This document shows positions 47,542 through 56,782 of a stretch of 64,000 bases of DNA, one piece after another. Numbering within the stretch: the first letter of the stretch is position 1; the number at the start of each line of letters is the position of its first letter. The DNA is taken from assembly GCA_964408455.1 (NCBI GenBank), contig CAYOZN010000017.1, positions 1 through 64,000 of the forward strand, read 5' to 3'. Source of the DNA: CAYOZN01 sp964408455. GTDB taxonomy: Bacteria > Planctomycetota > Phycisphaerae > UBA1845 > UTPLA1. The notes below the pieces were generated by a model, which had not been told where the DNA came from, ran no database searches, and worked only from the letters and a program-made list of their open reading frames with translations. Both the position numbers and the translations under genes were made by a program.

Positions 47542-48162
47542 CCTTAGAGTCCCTTTCTTTCGAGTTGCCGCCGTGCCGCCTCATATCTCCAGGTGCATTC
47601 AATCAGCTGTTAATTCCACGGACGTTGACAAGGGTACGAATTGCGGGGGGCTGCGTGAATCGGGCCCCTCCGGAATCGTTCGCCCCGACTCTCTTAGCCG
47701 CTGTGGGGGAAACCCCGATCGCGCCGCTCAGTCAGCGGCGGAGGTTTTTCGTAAAATCCTGTGGGAAATAACGAACCTGCCACACCGACGTCAGCCGTTT
47801 GCGAAAACTCGGCCTCGGGAATTTATTCCGATTCCTGAAGTCGAGGGCAGACCCGCTGCTTTTCTGCCGCGGTATATCAGGCACCCTGCCAATAACCAAA
47901 TTGCGAGTTCTTCCGCCGGCAGGGTTGCAAAACAGCTTCCGTGCGTGAAATGAAGGCCCACGCCCCGCCATTCTTGCCGTTCGTGCGATGCCAACGGTGG
48001 AACATTCGCAGGGCGTCTCGGTATCCGCTTTTCGGGCGTGCAGGCGTCGATCGTCGTCGGTAAGCTGAAACACGGTAACGACGCGGGTAACCGGCCCGGG
48101 CCCATCCGATTCATCCGGTCTCTCGGGCTGCCGCATCTCTCTTCGCAGCGAGCAGAGCTCCT
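47542..48162. other. Long intergenic stretch before the CheB-CheR gene
   Basis: No supported gene. Noted are TTGACA at 47625 without a matching -10, a ggggaaacccc stem near 47705, and a hairpin with T5 tract (47722-47749, arms cgccgct and agcggcg) with no upstream plus-strand gene. The GC content is lower than in the neighbours around 47800-47900. Confidence 0.45.
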
Positions 48163-51100
48163 ATGGCCAGCAGGAAGAAACCCAGAACGGCTGCCTCCAG
48201 GCCGCGTACTTCCAATTCCGGGCGGCCGGCGGGCGAGAAAACTGGCAAAAAGCCCGCGCCGGCAAAACAGGGCCGCGACGCAAAGGCCGCCGAGAATCGC
48301 GGCGTACCAAAAGACAAGGGCAAGGCCCCTGCACGGGGAACAAAACCGGGCAGGACGGATATTGCTTCCCGCGATGGTGAGACCGAAGTACGGGCAAACG
48401 AGCTGCCGCGAAACTCAAGCGATCCAGGCAAGTTTCCCATCGTCGGCGTCGGCGCCTCGGCCGGAGGCCTCGAAGCCCTGCAGGAACTCTTCGGCGCCAT
48501 GCCGACCGACACGGGCGTCGCCTTCGTCGTCATCACCCACATGCATCGCGATCACGTCAGCTTGCTGCCCGAATTGCTGGCGCGAACGACGAGCATGCCG
48601 GTCATCGAAGCGCACGACGGTCAGACCGTCGAAGCCGACCGCGTCTATGTTGCGCCGCCCGGCGATGAGTTGACGATCGAAGGCGGCATTCTTCGCCGCG
48701 GCCAGCCCAGCGCCGATTTCAAGACGCCAATTGACTCCTTCCTCCGCTCGCTGGCCCGCGATCAGCGCGGGTTCGCCATCTGCATTGTGCTCTCGGGAAC
48801 AGGCAGCGATGGAACGCTGGGGCTGCGGGCCATCAAGAGCGAAGCGGGAATGGCGATGGTGCAGTCGCCACAGTCGGCGAAGTTTGCCGGCATGCCGTCC
48901 AGCGCCCAGGCCACCGGGCTTGCCGACTTCAGCCTGTCGCCGCGCGACATGCCGGAGAAGCTCGTCGGTTACGTCCATGGCATCCGCAGCCGGACGGTCG
49001 CGCAGATCGAGCAGGACAGGGTTTCGATTCCCGACGAGCCGTTCAGGCAGGTTCTCGCCGTGCTTCGCGTGCGCACCGGCAACGACTTCAGCACCTACAA
49101 GATCAGCACCATCCAGCGACGAATTCTGCGCCGCATGTTCGTGCAGCACATCGACTCGCCTCACGAATACGCCCGGTTCCTCAAGGAGAACAAACACGAG
49201 GCGCAACTGCTCTTTCGCGACCTGTTGATTACGGTCACCAACTTCTTCCGCGATCCCGGCGCATTTGATGCCCTCGGCGAGTGCCTCCACGAAGCCATCA
49301 TGGCGCGCAAGGGCGACGATGCCTACCGCGTCTGGATCCCCGGTTGTGCCACCGGAGAAGAGGCCTACTCCGTGGCGATCGTCGTTCGCGAGGTGATGCA
49401 GCACCTGGAACGCGACGTGGACGTGCAGATCTTTGCCACCGATCTGGATCCGCGGGCGATCGATGCAGCGCGGAGCGGCGTCTTTTCGAGCGGTATCACG
49501 TCGGACGTATCGCCAACCCGGCTCAGAAAGTACTTCACGACGGAGAGCGAGCACTTCCGCATCTGCAAAGAAATCCGCGACATGATCATCTTTGCGCCGC
49601 AGAACGTGCTGAGCGATCCGCCGTTCACGCGGCTCGATCTGATCGTCTGTCGCAATCTGCTGATCTATTTCGGAACAGAACAGCAACAGCGGCTGCTGCC
49701 CACTTTTCACTACGCCCTGCGGCCCAACGGACTGCTCTTCCTGGGCCCGTCGGAGACCATCGGCCGTCTGGATGAGCTGTTTGTCATCGTCGATCGCAAG
49801 TGCAAGATCTACCGGCGCAAGGAAGTCCAGAACCGGCAGCTTAAGGGGCTTCTGGATCTGGATTTGTTGCGGGGCCGCACCATGACGCCCGAGCTGGCGC
49901 CGGTGCGAGGCGTCCGGCCACCTCCCTATCGCGCCCTGCGCACCGAGGGCCAGGTTCACCGCTTTCTGCTGTCGCGGTTTGCTCCTCCCTGCATCATTGT
50001 CGACGACAACGGCGACGTCGTGCACATCCACGGGCGCGTCGGGCTGTATTTCGAACCGGCGCAGGGAGAGCCCAGCAACAACGTCCTTAAGATGGCGCGC
50101 CAGGGGCTGGCCACTCCGCTGGCCAGCGCCCTGCGCAAGGCCGCGACCCAGAAGTCAGCCGTCGAACGACGGAACGTCACCGTGAAGTCGAACGGCGACA
50201 GCCAGACAGTCGATATCCAGATCTCTCCCATCGAAGAACCGGAATCCTTTCGCGGGCTTTATCTGATCAGCCTGCGCCCCTCGGTCGAGCGCCCGAAAAA
50301 AATCAGTAAACCCGCGGGCGAGTCGGCGTACGACGATCAGTCCGCCCATCTGGCCGAAGTCGAAGCAGAATTGCAGCACGCGAAGGAGTCACTGCAATCG
50401 ACCGTTGAAGAGCTGGAATCCTCCAACGAGGAGCTCAAGTCTGCCAACGAGGAACTTCAGTCGATGAACGAGGAACTCCAGAGCAGCAACGAGGAATTGG
50501 AGACCTCGAAGGAAGAAATGCAGTCGCTGACGGAAGAGTTAACGACGGTTAACACCGAGTTGAGCTCCAAGGTTGAAGAATTGTCGCATGCGAACGACGA
50601 TATGCAGAACCTGCTCAATGGTCTTGAAGTCGCCAGCATCTACCTGGATGAAAACCTGTGCGTGAAGCGATATACGGAACAGGCGCGCGAACTGATTAAC
50701 CTGATGCCGTCCGACATCGGCCGCCCCCTCAGCGATCTGGCCATGCAAATCGAATATCCCAATCTGATCGACGATTGCAGGCAGGTATTGAAAAATCTGG
50801 ATCGACGCGAGCGGGAGATTCGTTCTTCCGACGGCAAGTGGCTCATGATGCGCATCCTCCCGTATCGAACGTCGCAGAACGTGATCGCGGGCGTCGTCGT
50901 CACCTTCGTGGCGATCGACCGTCTCAAGCACGCCGAGATCAGCGCCCGCGCCGCATACGAATTCTTCCACGACATCGTGGAGACGGTGCGAGCGCCGCTG
51001 CTGGTGCTGGATTCCGATCTTCGGGTGCGGACGGCCAACGACTTTTTCTATCAGAACTTCGATCTGACGCCGGAAATGGTCGAGAATCGCCTTATTTACG

Positions 51101-51318
51101 AGATCGCGGATGGCCAGTGGGACATACCGCGCCTGCGGGAACTGCTCGAGGATATTCTGCCGCAGAATTCCACGTTCAACGATTTTGTCATCGAGCACGA
51201 TTTTGCACGCATCGGCCGCCGGAAGATCGTGCTCAACGCCAGGAGGCTGAAGGGCGAATCCGATCGCGGAGAATTGATCCTGCTGGCCATGGAAAGCGTT
51301 CGGAACCAGGCTAAATGA
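48163..51318 (+). CDS. CheB-CheR fusion sensor protein with coiled coil and PAS domains
   Basis: 1051 residues. A Lys/Ala-rich linker covers residues 1-85. The CheB methylesterase part has its triad: Ser in GVGASAGGLEAL, His in ITHMHRDHVSLLPEL and Asp in LSGTGSDGTLG. The CheR part follows, with SAM site WIPGCATGEEAYSVAI near residue 395 and LIVCRNLLIYF. Next come a long coiled coil of the SNEELKSANEELQSMNEEL type (about 735-815) and two PAS domains. It lacks a kinase domain but is coupled by ATGA to a histidine kinase gene. Such fusions regulate signalling by methylation outside chemotaxis. Confidence 0.93.
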   Translation: MASRKKPRTAASRPRTSNSGRPAGEKTGKKPAPAKQGRDAKAAENRGVPKDKGKAPARGTKPGRTDIASRDGETEVRANELPRNSSDPGKFPIVGVGASAGGLEALQELFGAMPTDTGVAFVVITHMHRDHVSLLPELLARTTSMPVIEAHDGQTVEADRVYVAPPGDELTIEGGILRRGQPSADFKTPIDSFLRSLARDQRGFAICIVLSGTGSDGTLGLRAIKSEAGMAMVQSPQSAKFAGMPSSAQATGLADFSLSPRDMPEKLVGYVHGIRSRTVAQIEQDRVSIPDEPFRQVLAVLRVRTGNDFSTYKISTIQRRILRRMFVQHIDSPHEYARFLKENKHEAQLLFRDLLITVTNFFRDPGAFDALGECLHEAIMARKGDDAYRVWIPGCATGEEAYSVAIVVREVMQHLERDVDVQIFATDLDPRAIDAARSGVFSSGITSDVSPTRLRKYFTTESEHFRICKEIRDMIIFAPQNVLSDPPFTRLDLIVCRNLLIYFGTEQQQRLLPTFHYALRPNGLLFLGPSETIGRLDELFVIVDRKCKIYRRKEVQNRQLKGLLDLDLLRGRTMTPELAPVRGVRPPPYRALRTEGQVHRFLLSRFAPPCIIVDDNGDVVHIHGRVGLYFEPAQGEPSNNVLKMARQGLATPLASALRKAATQKSAVERRNVTVKSNGDSQTVDIQISPIEEPESFRGLYLISLRPSVERPKKISKPAGESAYDDQSAHLAEVEAELQHAKESLQSTVEELESSNEELKSANEELQSMNEELQSSNEELETSKEEMQSLTEELTTVNTELSSKVEELSHANDDMQNLLNGLEVASIYLDENLCVKRYTEQARELINLMPSDIGRPLSDLAMQIEYPNLIDDCRQVLKNLDRREREIRSSDGKWLMMRILPYRTSQNVIAGVVVTFVAIDRLKHAEISARAAYEFFHDIVETVRAPLLVLDSDLRVRTANDFFYQNFDLTPEMVENRLIYEIADGQWDIPRLRELLEDILPQNSTFNDFVIEHDFARIGRRKIVLNARRLKGESDRGELILLAMESVRNQAK

Positions 51319-54300
51319 AGAACACCAGGCCACGACCGAAACGGTCAGCATCGGACCTCCGCCGTCAGGCCGAGGCCCGCGCGACGCCCGGTTCGCAGGA
51401 AGTGCTCAGCCTGGCGCCCGGCGAAGTGAAGGATCTCGTCCACGAGCTTCATGTCCACCAGGTCGAGCTTGAAATTCGAAACAAGGACCTGCTGGATACG
51501 CAACACCAGCTCGCAGTGGCCCGCGATCGGTACCAGCATCTCTACGAATTCGCGCCGGTGGGCTACATCACCCTCGATCGTCGCGCGCTCATCACCCACG
51601 TCAATGCCGCGGCAGCGTTTTTGCTGGCAAAGCGCCACGACCAACTCGTCGGCACCCGGCTCGAAACGCACGTGGCGGAGCAGGATCGCGACGCGTGCTA
51701 CCTGCTGATGCAGCGCGCGGCGAGTCGCGCGGGCGCCCATTGCGGCCAATTTCGAATCGATGCCAGAACGGAGGACGGTGAATGGCGGTGGGCGGCCGTC
51801 GAGCTGAAATGGGTCGAGATTGAGAGTGACGATGGCGAATGGCGTGCCACGCTGCACGACATCACCGAGCAGAAGCGGGGAGAGGCCGCGCTCCGCGACG
51901 GCGAAGAGCGCCTGCGGCTCGCCTTGCAGTCCAGCCGGATGTACACCTGGACGTGGAATATTCCGTCGGGCCGGATTTCTCCGTCTGTCGACGCCGCCGA
52001 GATCATCGGCGTGGCCGCGCCGTTCGCCGAGGCAGAGGGGCGCGCCATTATTCACCCGGACGACCTCGAACGGCTGGTGGCCGAATTCATGCAGGCGATT
52101 GCCAACCGAACGGACGTGGCGACCGATTGCCGAGTGTTGCGGCCCGATACCGGCCGGGAGGTCTGGATCCATATCCGCGGCACGGTGGAATACGACGAAA
52201 ACCGCAAACCGGTACGGATGCTTGGCACGTCGATGGACATCGACGATCGCAAGAAGGCCGAAGAAGCGCGTCGAATTCTCAGCGAGCAGCTTCAACAGGA
52301 ACTCTCAGATGCGCGGCAACTTCAGGGGATCAGTACGGCGCTGATTCGGCAGGAGAATCCCAATGCCCTGTATGCCCGGATCATCAATGCCGCGGCGGCG
52401 ATGATGCGATCTGAGATGGCCACCATGCAGGTTTATGACGCCGGCCGTGAAGCTCTGCGCCTGATCGCATGGAAAGACCTGCACCCCGAATCCGCCGAAT
52501 TCTGGGCGTGGGTGAGCGCCGAGGCGGGTACGACCTGCGGCCTGGCCCTGGGCACCGGCGAACGCGTCGTCGTGCCCGACATCGAACAGTGCGGCTTCAC
52601 GGGCCCTCACCTGGAGGCCTATCGCAAGTCGGGCATTCGAGCCGTGCAGTCGACGCCGCTCAAATCCCGAGACGGGAAGTTTGTCGGCATGATCTCGACG
52701 CACTGGCGATCGCCGCACCAGCCGACTGACCGCGATTTTCGCACTTTTGACGTGCTGGCGCGCCAGGCCGCCGACCTGCTGGAGCGGGCTTTGGCCGAGG
52801 AGGCGCTGCGGGCAAGCGAAGACAAGTTTCGCACCATTTTCGAGCATGCATCGACGGGGATGGCCCTGATCGCGCCGGATGGGCGACTGACGATGGTCAA
52901 CCAGCAGTGCTGCAACCGGCATGGCTATTCGCGGGAAGAACTCATCAACAAGCCGGTTCTTGAACTAACCCACCCGGATGATGTGCCGGCGCTGGAGCGG
53001 CAGTTGAACCGCATCCGCAACGGCATCTGCGATTCCTTCGCGCTGGAGTCGCGCGTCGTCGCCAAGGACGGCACCATCACCTGGCATTCGCTGACCGTGG
53101 CCGGCGTTCGCAACGCCGTTGGCGATCTGCTTTATTTCATCAAGGTGTTTGAAGACATCACCCGCGACAAGATGTACGAGGCGGAACTGGAGCGGCGGGT
53201 CCGATCGCGCACGGCCCTGCTGCGGCTGATGAACAACGTCACGGTGGCGGCCAATGCCGCGAACACCGTCGACGAGTCGCTTCGATACGCGCTACAGGCA
53301 ATCTGCGAGTACCAGAACGGCGGCGTTGGCCATGCAAGCCTTCTACACCTCGAGTCCGCCGTGCTTTCGTCGGACGTCTGGTATGCCTCCGATCCCGGCG
53401 ATCTTGCCGCCGTGCAGAAGATGGTGAAGAACCGGCGCAATGCCGGACGGCGCAAGACCATCGACGAAGTGATCGCGTCGCGCGAGCCCGTTTGGATTGA
53501 CGACATCGTGGTCGCCGCCTCGCCAGCCGGCGGGAAGCACTGGGCGCACGCCGGATCGATGCGTGCCGTGCTGATGGTGCCGGTGCTGATCTCGAACCAG
53601 GTGGTGGCGATCCTCGAGGTCTATGGGAAGCACCCGTTGCGCCGGGACGGCGGATTGCTCGATGTGCTGAAGGGCATCGGAATTCAACTCGGGCACGTGC
53701 TCGAGCGCAAGGACTTTGAGCGCCGCGTGGCTGATTTGACGGCGGAGGAGCAGCGTCGCATGGGGCTGTTTCTTCACGACAGCGTGAGTCAGCAGCTGAC
53801 CGGGCTTCGCCTGCTGGCGACGACGCTGCATCGCGAGCTGTCGCCGACCGGCTCGCAGTTCAAGGAGCGGGTCGCGCATATCATGGAAGGCGCGGAAGTG
53901 GCTCAGCAGCAGGTGCGGGCGCTCATGAAGGGCCTGATGCCGGTAGAGGTGGCCGCGGGAGGGCTGATGAGTTCCATCGAGGAACTCGCGGACCGGGCGT
54001 GCCGGACTCACGAAATCGAATGCCGGTTTACGTGTCCGCGCCCCATCGATGTCGACAACAACACCGTGGCGACGCAGTTGTACTATGTCGCCCGGGAGGC
54101 CGTTCACAACGCAACGAAACACGCTCATCCCAAGCATATCGACATCAAGCTTGCATCGCGCCGGCGTGCACTGACGCTCTCGGTCAAGGATGATGGCGAC
54201 GGCATTCCCGAAGGAAACGGGGCGACCGGCGGAATGGGTTTGCGCATCATGCGCTATCGATGCGAATTGATCGGCGGTCGCTTCGAGGTGGACTCCAGGC

Positions 54301-54362
54301 CGGGCAAAGGCACAATGGTAAGCTGTACGCTGGCCGAGGGCTGGCGACTGGGCGAAGAGTAA
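51315..54362 (+). CDS. PAS/GAF sensor histidine kinase (HisKA_3 type)
   Basis: 1015 residues. Order: PAS (about 65-190), PAS_3 (200-315), GAF (345-490), PAS (505-630, MALIAPDGRLTMVNQQCC), GAF (650-800), HisKA_3 with the phosphorylated His near residue 820 in GLFLHDSVSQQLTGLRL, and HATPase (VAREAVHNATKHAHPKHI, GGMGLRIMRYRCELIGG). HisKA_3 kinases normally pair with NarL-type regulators, but none is encoded near. It overlaps the CheB-CheR gene by four bases. Soluble, so an internal signal is likely. Confidence 0.93.
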   Translation: MKNTRPRPKRSASDLRRQAEARATPGSQEVLSLAPGEVKDLVHELHVHQVELEIRNKDLLDTQHQLAVARDRYQHLYEFAPVGYITLDRRALITHVNAAAAFLLAKRHDQLVGTRLETHVAEQDRDACYLLMQRAASRAGAHCGQFRIDARTEDGEWRWAAVELKWVEIESDDGEWRATLHDITEQKRGEAALRDGEERLRLALQSSRMYTWTWNIPSGRISPSVDAAEIIGVAAPFAEAEGRAIIHPDDLERLVAEFMQAIANRTDVATDCRVLRPDTGREVWIHIRGTVEYDENRKPVRMLGTSMDIDDRKKAEEARRILSEQLQQELSDARQLQGISTALIRQENPNALYARIINAAAAMMRSEMATMQVYDAGREALRLIAWKDLHPESAEFWAWVSAEAGTTCGLALGTGERVVVPDIEQCGFTGPHLEAYRKSGIRAVQSTPLKSRDGKFVGMISTHWRSPHQPTDRDFRTFDVLARQAADLLERALAEEALRASEDKFRTIFEHASTGMALIAPDGRLTMVNQQCCNRHGYSREELINKPVLELTHPDDVPALERQLNRIRNGICDSFALESRVVAKDGTITWHSLTVAGVRNAVGDLLYFIKVFEDITRDKMYEAELERRVRSRTALLRLMNNVTVAANAANTVDESLRYALQAICEYQNGGVGHASLLHLESAVLSSDVWYASDPGDLAAVQKMVKNRRNAGRRKTIDEVIASREPVWIDDIVVAASPAGGKHWAHAGSMRAVLMVPVLISNQVVAILEVYGKHPLRRDGGLLDVLKGIGIQLGHVLERKDFERRVADLTAEEQRRMGLFLHDSVSQQLTGLRLLATTLHRELSPTGSQFKERVAHIMEGAEVAQQQVRALMKGLMPVEVAAGGLMSSIEELADRACRTHEIECRFTCPRPIDVDNNTVATQLYYVAREAVHNATKHAHPKHIDIKLASRRRALTLSVKDDGDGIPEGNGATGGMGLRIMRYRCELIGGRFEVDSRPGKGTMVSCTLAEGWRLGEE

Positions 54363-54481
54363 GCCGGTCCGCATGCCGGCTGGCGGCGTGGTCCATATCG
54401 ACTCGCGCGTCAATCATGCGGGCCCCGGCACGGGGCTGACGGAATCCCATTCAGACACAGGGCAGCGCAGCCGCCGCCCGG

Positions 54482-54532
54482 AAAAAAAACGACGACCGAT
54501 CGAGCAAGATCATTGCCCGGCGGTCGTCGTTT
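54482..54532 (-). terminator. Intrinsic terminator of the secreted Asp/Arg-rich protein gene
   Basis: Arms aaacgacgaccg and cggtcgtcgttt (54487-54498 with 54521-54532); on the minus strand the stem is followed by a T8 run. It also lies after the plus-strand kinase, for which the T-tract is on the wrong side. Confidence 0.85.
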
Positions 54533-54566
54533 GAGCGATGTCTATGCGTGCGCAGGTTCGACTGCG

Positions 54567-55970
54567 TCAGTCGTTGTACTGGCTGCGGTCGTTGTACGGG
54601 CTGCGGTCGTTAGACTGGCTGCGGTCGTTAAACTGGCTGCGGTCGTTGTTGCTATTCCACTGCTCGTCGTTCTGCTGGGTGGTGAAGCGCGTCTGCCGGA
54701 ACGGCGACACCGTTCCGGGAGCGCGCGAGAGTGTGAGAACCTCGCCATTGCTGAGGCGAAGCTGTTCTGCAAAGAGGGCGACGCGATCGTCGATCCGCCC
54801 GCGATTGCCCAGCACCGCAATCTGGTCGCCCTGGTTGAGGTCCAGGCTCTGGGCCGCCTTCGCGGAACCGAGATCGACCTGCACGATGTTGCCGCTGTTG
54901 GTGCGGATCCGGGCGATGGCATGTTCGCGACCGGTCTGGTTGATCATCATGCGCTGAATGCCGACGATGGTCCCTTCGAGCTTCTGCTGCGACTGGGAGC
55001 GGTCGCGGCGGATGGTGATGTGCTGGTTGTTGCTCTGGATGCGCGAGGCCCGCAGCATGCGCCGATCGTTGATCTGTCCCTGGCGGCCGAAGACGGTAAT
55101 GGTGTCGCCGCGGCGTAGATTCAGTTCGTCGATCTTGCTTCGGGGGCCGAGGTCCGCCTTGACGATGCCGCGGCTCGTTTCGATCCTGCCGACGACATGG
55201 GGCTCATCCATGTTGTCGAGGTTGATCAGGCGGAGATCGACCAGTTCGCCCTGTACGCGGAAGTCGCGCCCGCTCCGCTGCCCGGTGCGGCGCATCTGAG
55301 CCTGCCCGGATCGCAAGTCGCGTCGGCGGACCTGATCCAGGTCCGCGACCCAGATGTATTCATACACGTCGAAGTGGCCGTCGTTATTGATGTCGTAGCC
55401 GATGAATGCCCAGTCCGCGTCGGATCCATCGGTGGGAGAGTCGGTCCAGCCGCGGCGGGTAATTCGCGTGAAGGAGTCGTCGCGATTCATGGAATCCGAC
55501 ATCCAATCACCGGAACCGCTTTGGAACCGGCCCGAGCGGCGATTCTGATCGAAGCCGCGATTATCCTCGTCCCAGTAGGTGTCTTCGTATTGCGAGACCG
55601 ATCGGCCGGACTGTCGGCCAAATTGATCGTTGCGTTCCGTGTATTCGTCGCCGTATTGAGAATCAAACTGGCGATCGCTCTGCCAGTCATCCTGCCCGCG
55701 GATGGATGAGCGATCCTGGTATGTGTCATCCTGATCGAAAGTTGAACGGTATCGGCTCGAATGCATGTCGTCCGAATATTCGTCGATATACTCGTCGTCC
55801 CCGGTGTTGTAGCGCTCTTCGTATCGCGAGCCGGTTTGATCGGATCTCCGGTCGAGATCGTCCTGGCTCTGGGCGGCCGCGTTGATGGGCAGAAGCCCCA
55901 GGGCGCATGCGCAAACCCCGATGCTGGCCAGTCGTCGCGCGAGAGGTCGGTTGTAGAGTCTTTCTGTCAT
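54567..55970 (-). CDS. Secreted Asp/Arg/Ser-rich protein with duplicated beta domain
   Basis: 467 residues with a signal peptide (RRLASIGVCACALGLLPINA then AAQSQ). Residues 35-175 are disordered and rich in Asp, Arg, Ser, Tyr and Gln. An EF-hand-like loop, GYDINNDGHFDVYEYIWV, is near 190. Two related beta domains follow: VVGRIETSRGIVKADLGPRS with LRRGDTITVFGRQGQI, and AIARIRTNSGNIVQVDLGSA with LNQGDQIAVLGNRGRI; they look like OB-type barrels. The tail is four six-residue repeats (NDRSQF-like). No known family. Possibly an envelope protein binding calcium or polysaccharide. Confidence 0.75.
   Translation of the reverse strand: MTERLYNRPLARRLASIGVCACALGLLPINAAAQSQDDLDRRSDQTGSRYEERYNTGDDEYIDEYSDDMHSSRYRSTFDQDDTYQDRSSIRGQDDWQSDRQFDSQYGDEYTERNDQFGRQSGRSVSQYEDTYWDEDNRGFDQNRRSGRFQSGSGDWMSDSMNRDDSFTRITRRGWTDSPTDGSDADWAFIGYDINNDGHFDVYEYIWVADLDQVRRRDLRSGQAQMRRTGQRSGRDFRVQGELVDLRLINLDNMDEPHVVGRIETSRGIVKADLGPRSKIDELNLRRGDTITVFGRQGQINDRRMLRASRIQSNNQHITIRRDRSQSQQKLEGTIVGIQRMMINQTGREHAIARIRTNSGNIVQVDLGSAKAAQSLDLNQGDQIAVLGNRGRIDDRVALFAEQLRLSNGEVLTLSRAPGTVSPFRQTRFTTQQNDEQWNSNNDRSQFNDRSQSNDRSPYNDRSQYND
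54571..54642. repeat. Tandem repeat, 4 x 18 bp, inside a coding region
   Basis: Units start at 54571, 54589, 54607 and 54625 (core tcgttgtactggctgcgg). They encode the six-residue C-terminal repeats of the secreted protein and keep its frame. Confidence 0.9.
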
Positions 55971-56070
55971 GTTCGCTCCTCGGTTGAAATGGGTGCCTGT
56001 TTACCAAATCCTGACGTTAATTGCTTACTTTCGAAACCGGCACGTGCGCGGTTAGTCGTCGTACCAGTCG

Positions 56071-56331
56071 TCAAAGTCGTTTTCGCGATGCCAATCCTCC
56101 AGTGTAATAGCTGTAAGAATCGTGTTCGTCATGGGCGTCATCGCCCCAATGGCTCCCGCCCCAGTCGTCGCGCTCATATCCGTAATTGCCGAACCAGTCC
56201 GCCGGGTTGTGCCACTGATATTCGTCGTATTCGTATTCTTGTCCGATCGCACGGGGCAATGCCGTGGCGAGTAGACACGCGGCCAATCCGCAGACTGCCG
56301 GCCATAAATGTCGGCGCCAGTCGGTATTCAT
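56071..56331 (-). CDS. Small exported acidic/aromatic protein, probably frameshifted
   Basis: 86 residues from the ATG at 56331 (aggag before it). A signal peptide (LWPAVCGLAACLLATALPRA) is followed by a mature part full of Asp, Tyr, Trp, Glu and His (GQEYEYDEYQWHNPADWFGN). After YSYYT the composition changes abruptly to TGGLASRKRL. In another frame, directly from 56102 down to 56052, the sequence reads LEDWHRENDFDDWYDD and stops, which matches the earlier composition. Dropping one base at 56103 would join them, giving a protein that ends at 56052. Either a recent frameshift, a sequence error, or a shift in translation. Confidence 0.6.
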   Translation of the reverse strand: MNTDWRRHLWPAVCGLAACLLATALPRAIGQEYEYDEYQWHNPADWFGNYGYERDDWGGSHWGDDAHDEHDSYSYYTGGLASRKRL

Positions 56332-56389
56332 CTGACATTCTCCTGTCGCCGCAAAATGGGCAGTGCGGTCGCCGGAGCATGTAGCGCAA

Positions 56390-56782
56390 TTACGCGTCGG
56401 ATGCGGGCGCGGGCACGTCAAAATCGGACTGTGTCGTCGCCGAGTGAATCGCAGGGGCGGCGAGCAATCCGCTCAGCCACGAAAGGAACATTCCGCGAAT
56501 CGGAGCAATCAGAACGCGGCGGAACCTGTGAGCGCGAGCCGGCGGCGCCTGTACGGCGGTTCGACCGCGGCGCATCAGCAGCCCGCAGATTCCCGCACCG
56601 CAGACCGCGCCGAGGCAGGCGGCGGTCAGCACCGAATGACGGCGCACCAGGGCGACGGGCCTGGAGGCGGCGACGCGGCCGCACAGCCGGGACAGCGACA
56701 GCTTCGCCGCGGCGCGGGCGCTTTGCATCTCCGCTTCGATCTGATCGTCTTCACGCGGCGGCCCGCGACGCAACGTCAACAT
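56390..56782 (-). CDS. YqjK-like small membrane protein
   Basis: 130 residues from the ATG at 56782 (gaagg at nine bases); a GTG two codons earlier is possible. A charged N-terminal helix (REDDQIEAEMQSARAAAKLS) is followed by one or two hydrophobic segments (VLTAACLGAVCGAGICGLLM and GMFLSWLSGLLAAPAI). It overlaps the end of the YqjE-like gene by about 30 bp. The gene order DUF883, holin-like, small membrane protein equals yqjD-yqjE-yqjK of enterobacteria, so it takes the yqjK position; direct similarity is weak. Confidence 0.6.
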   Translation of the reverse strand: MLTLRRGPPREDDQIEAEMQSARAAAKLSLSRLCGRVAASRPVALVRRHSVLTAACLGAVCGAGICGLLMRRGRTAVQAPPARAHRFRRVLIAPIRGMFLSWLSGLLAAPAIHSATTQSDFDVPAPASDA

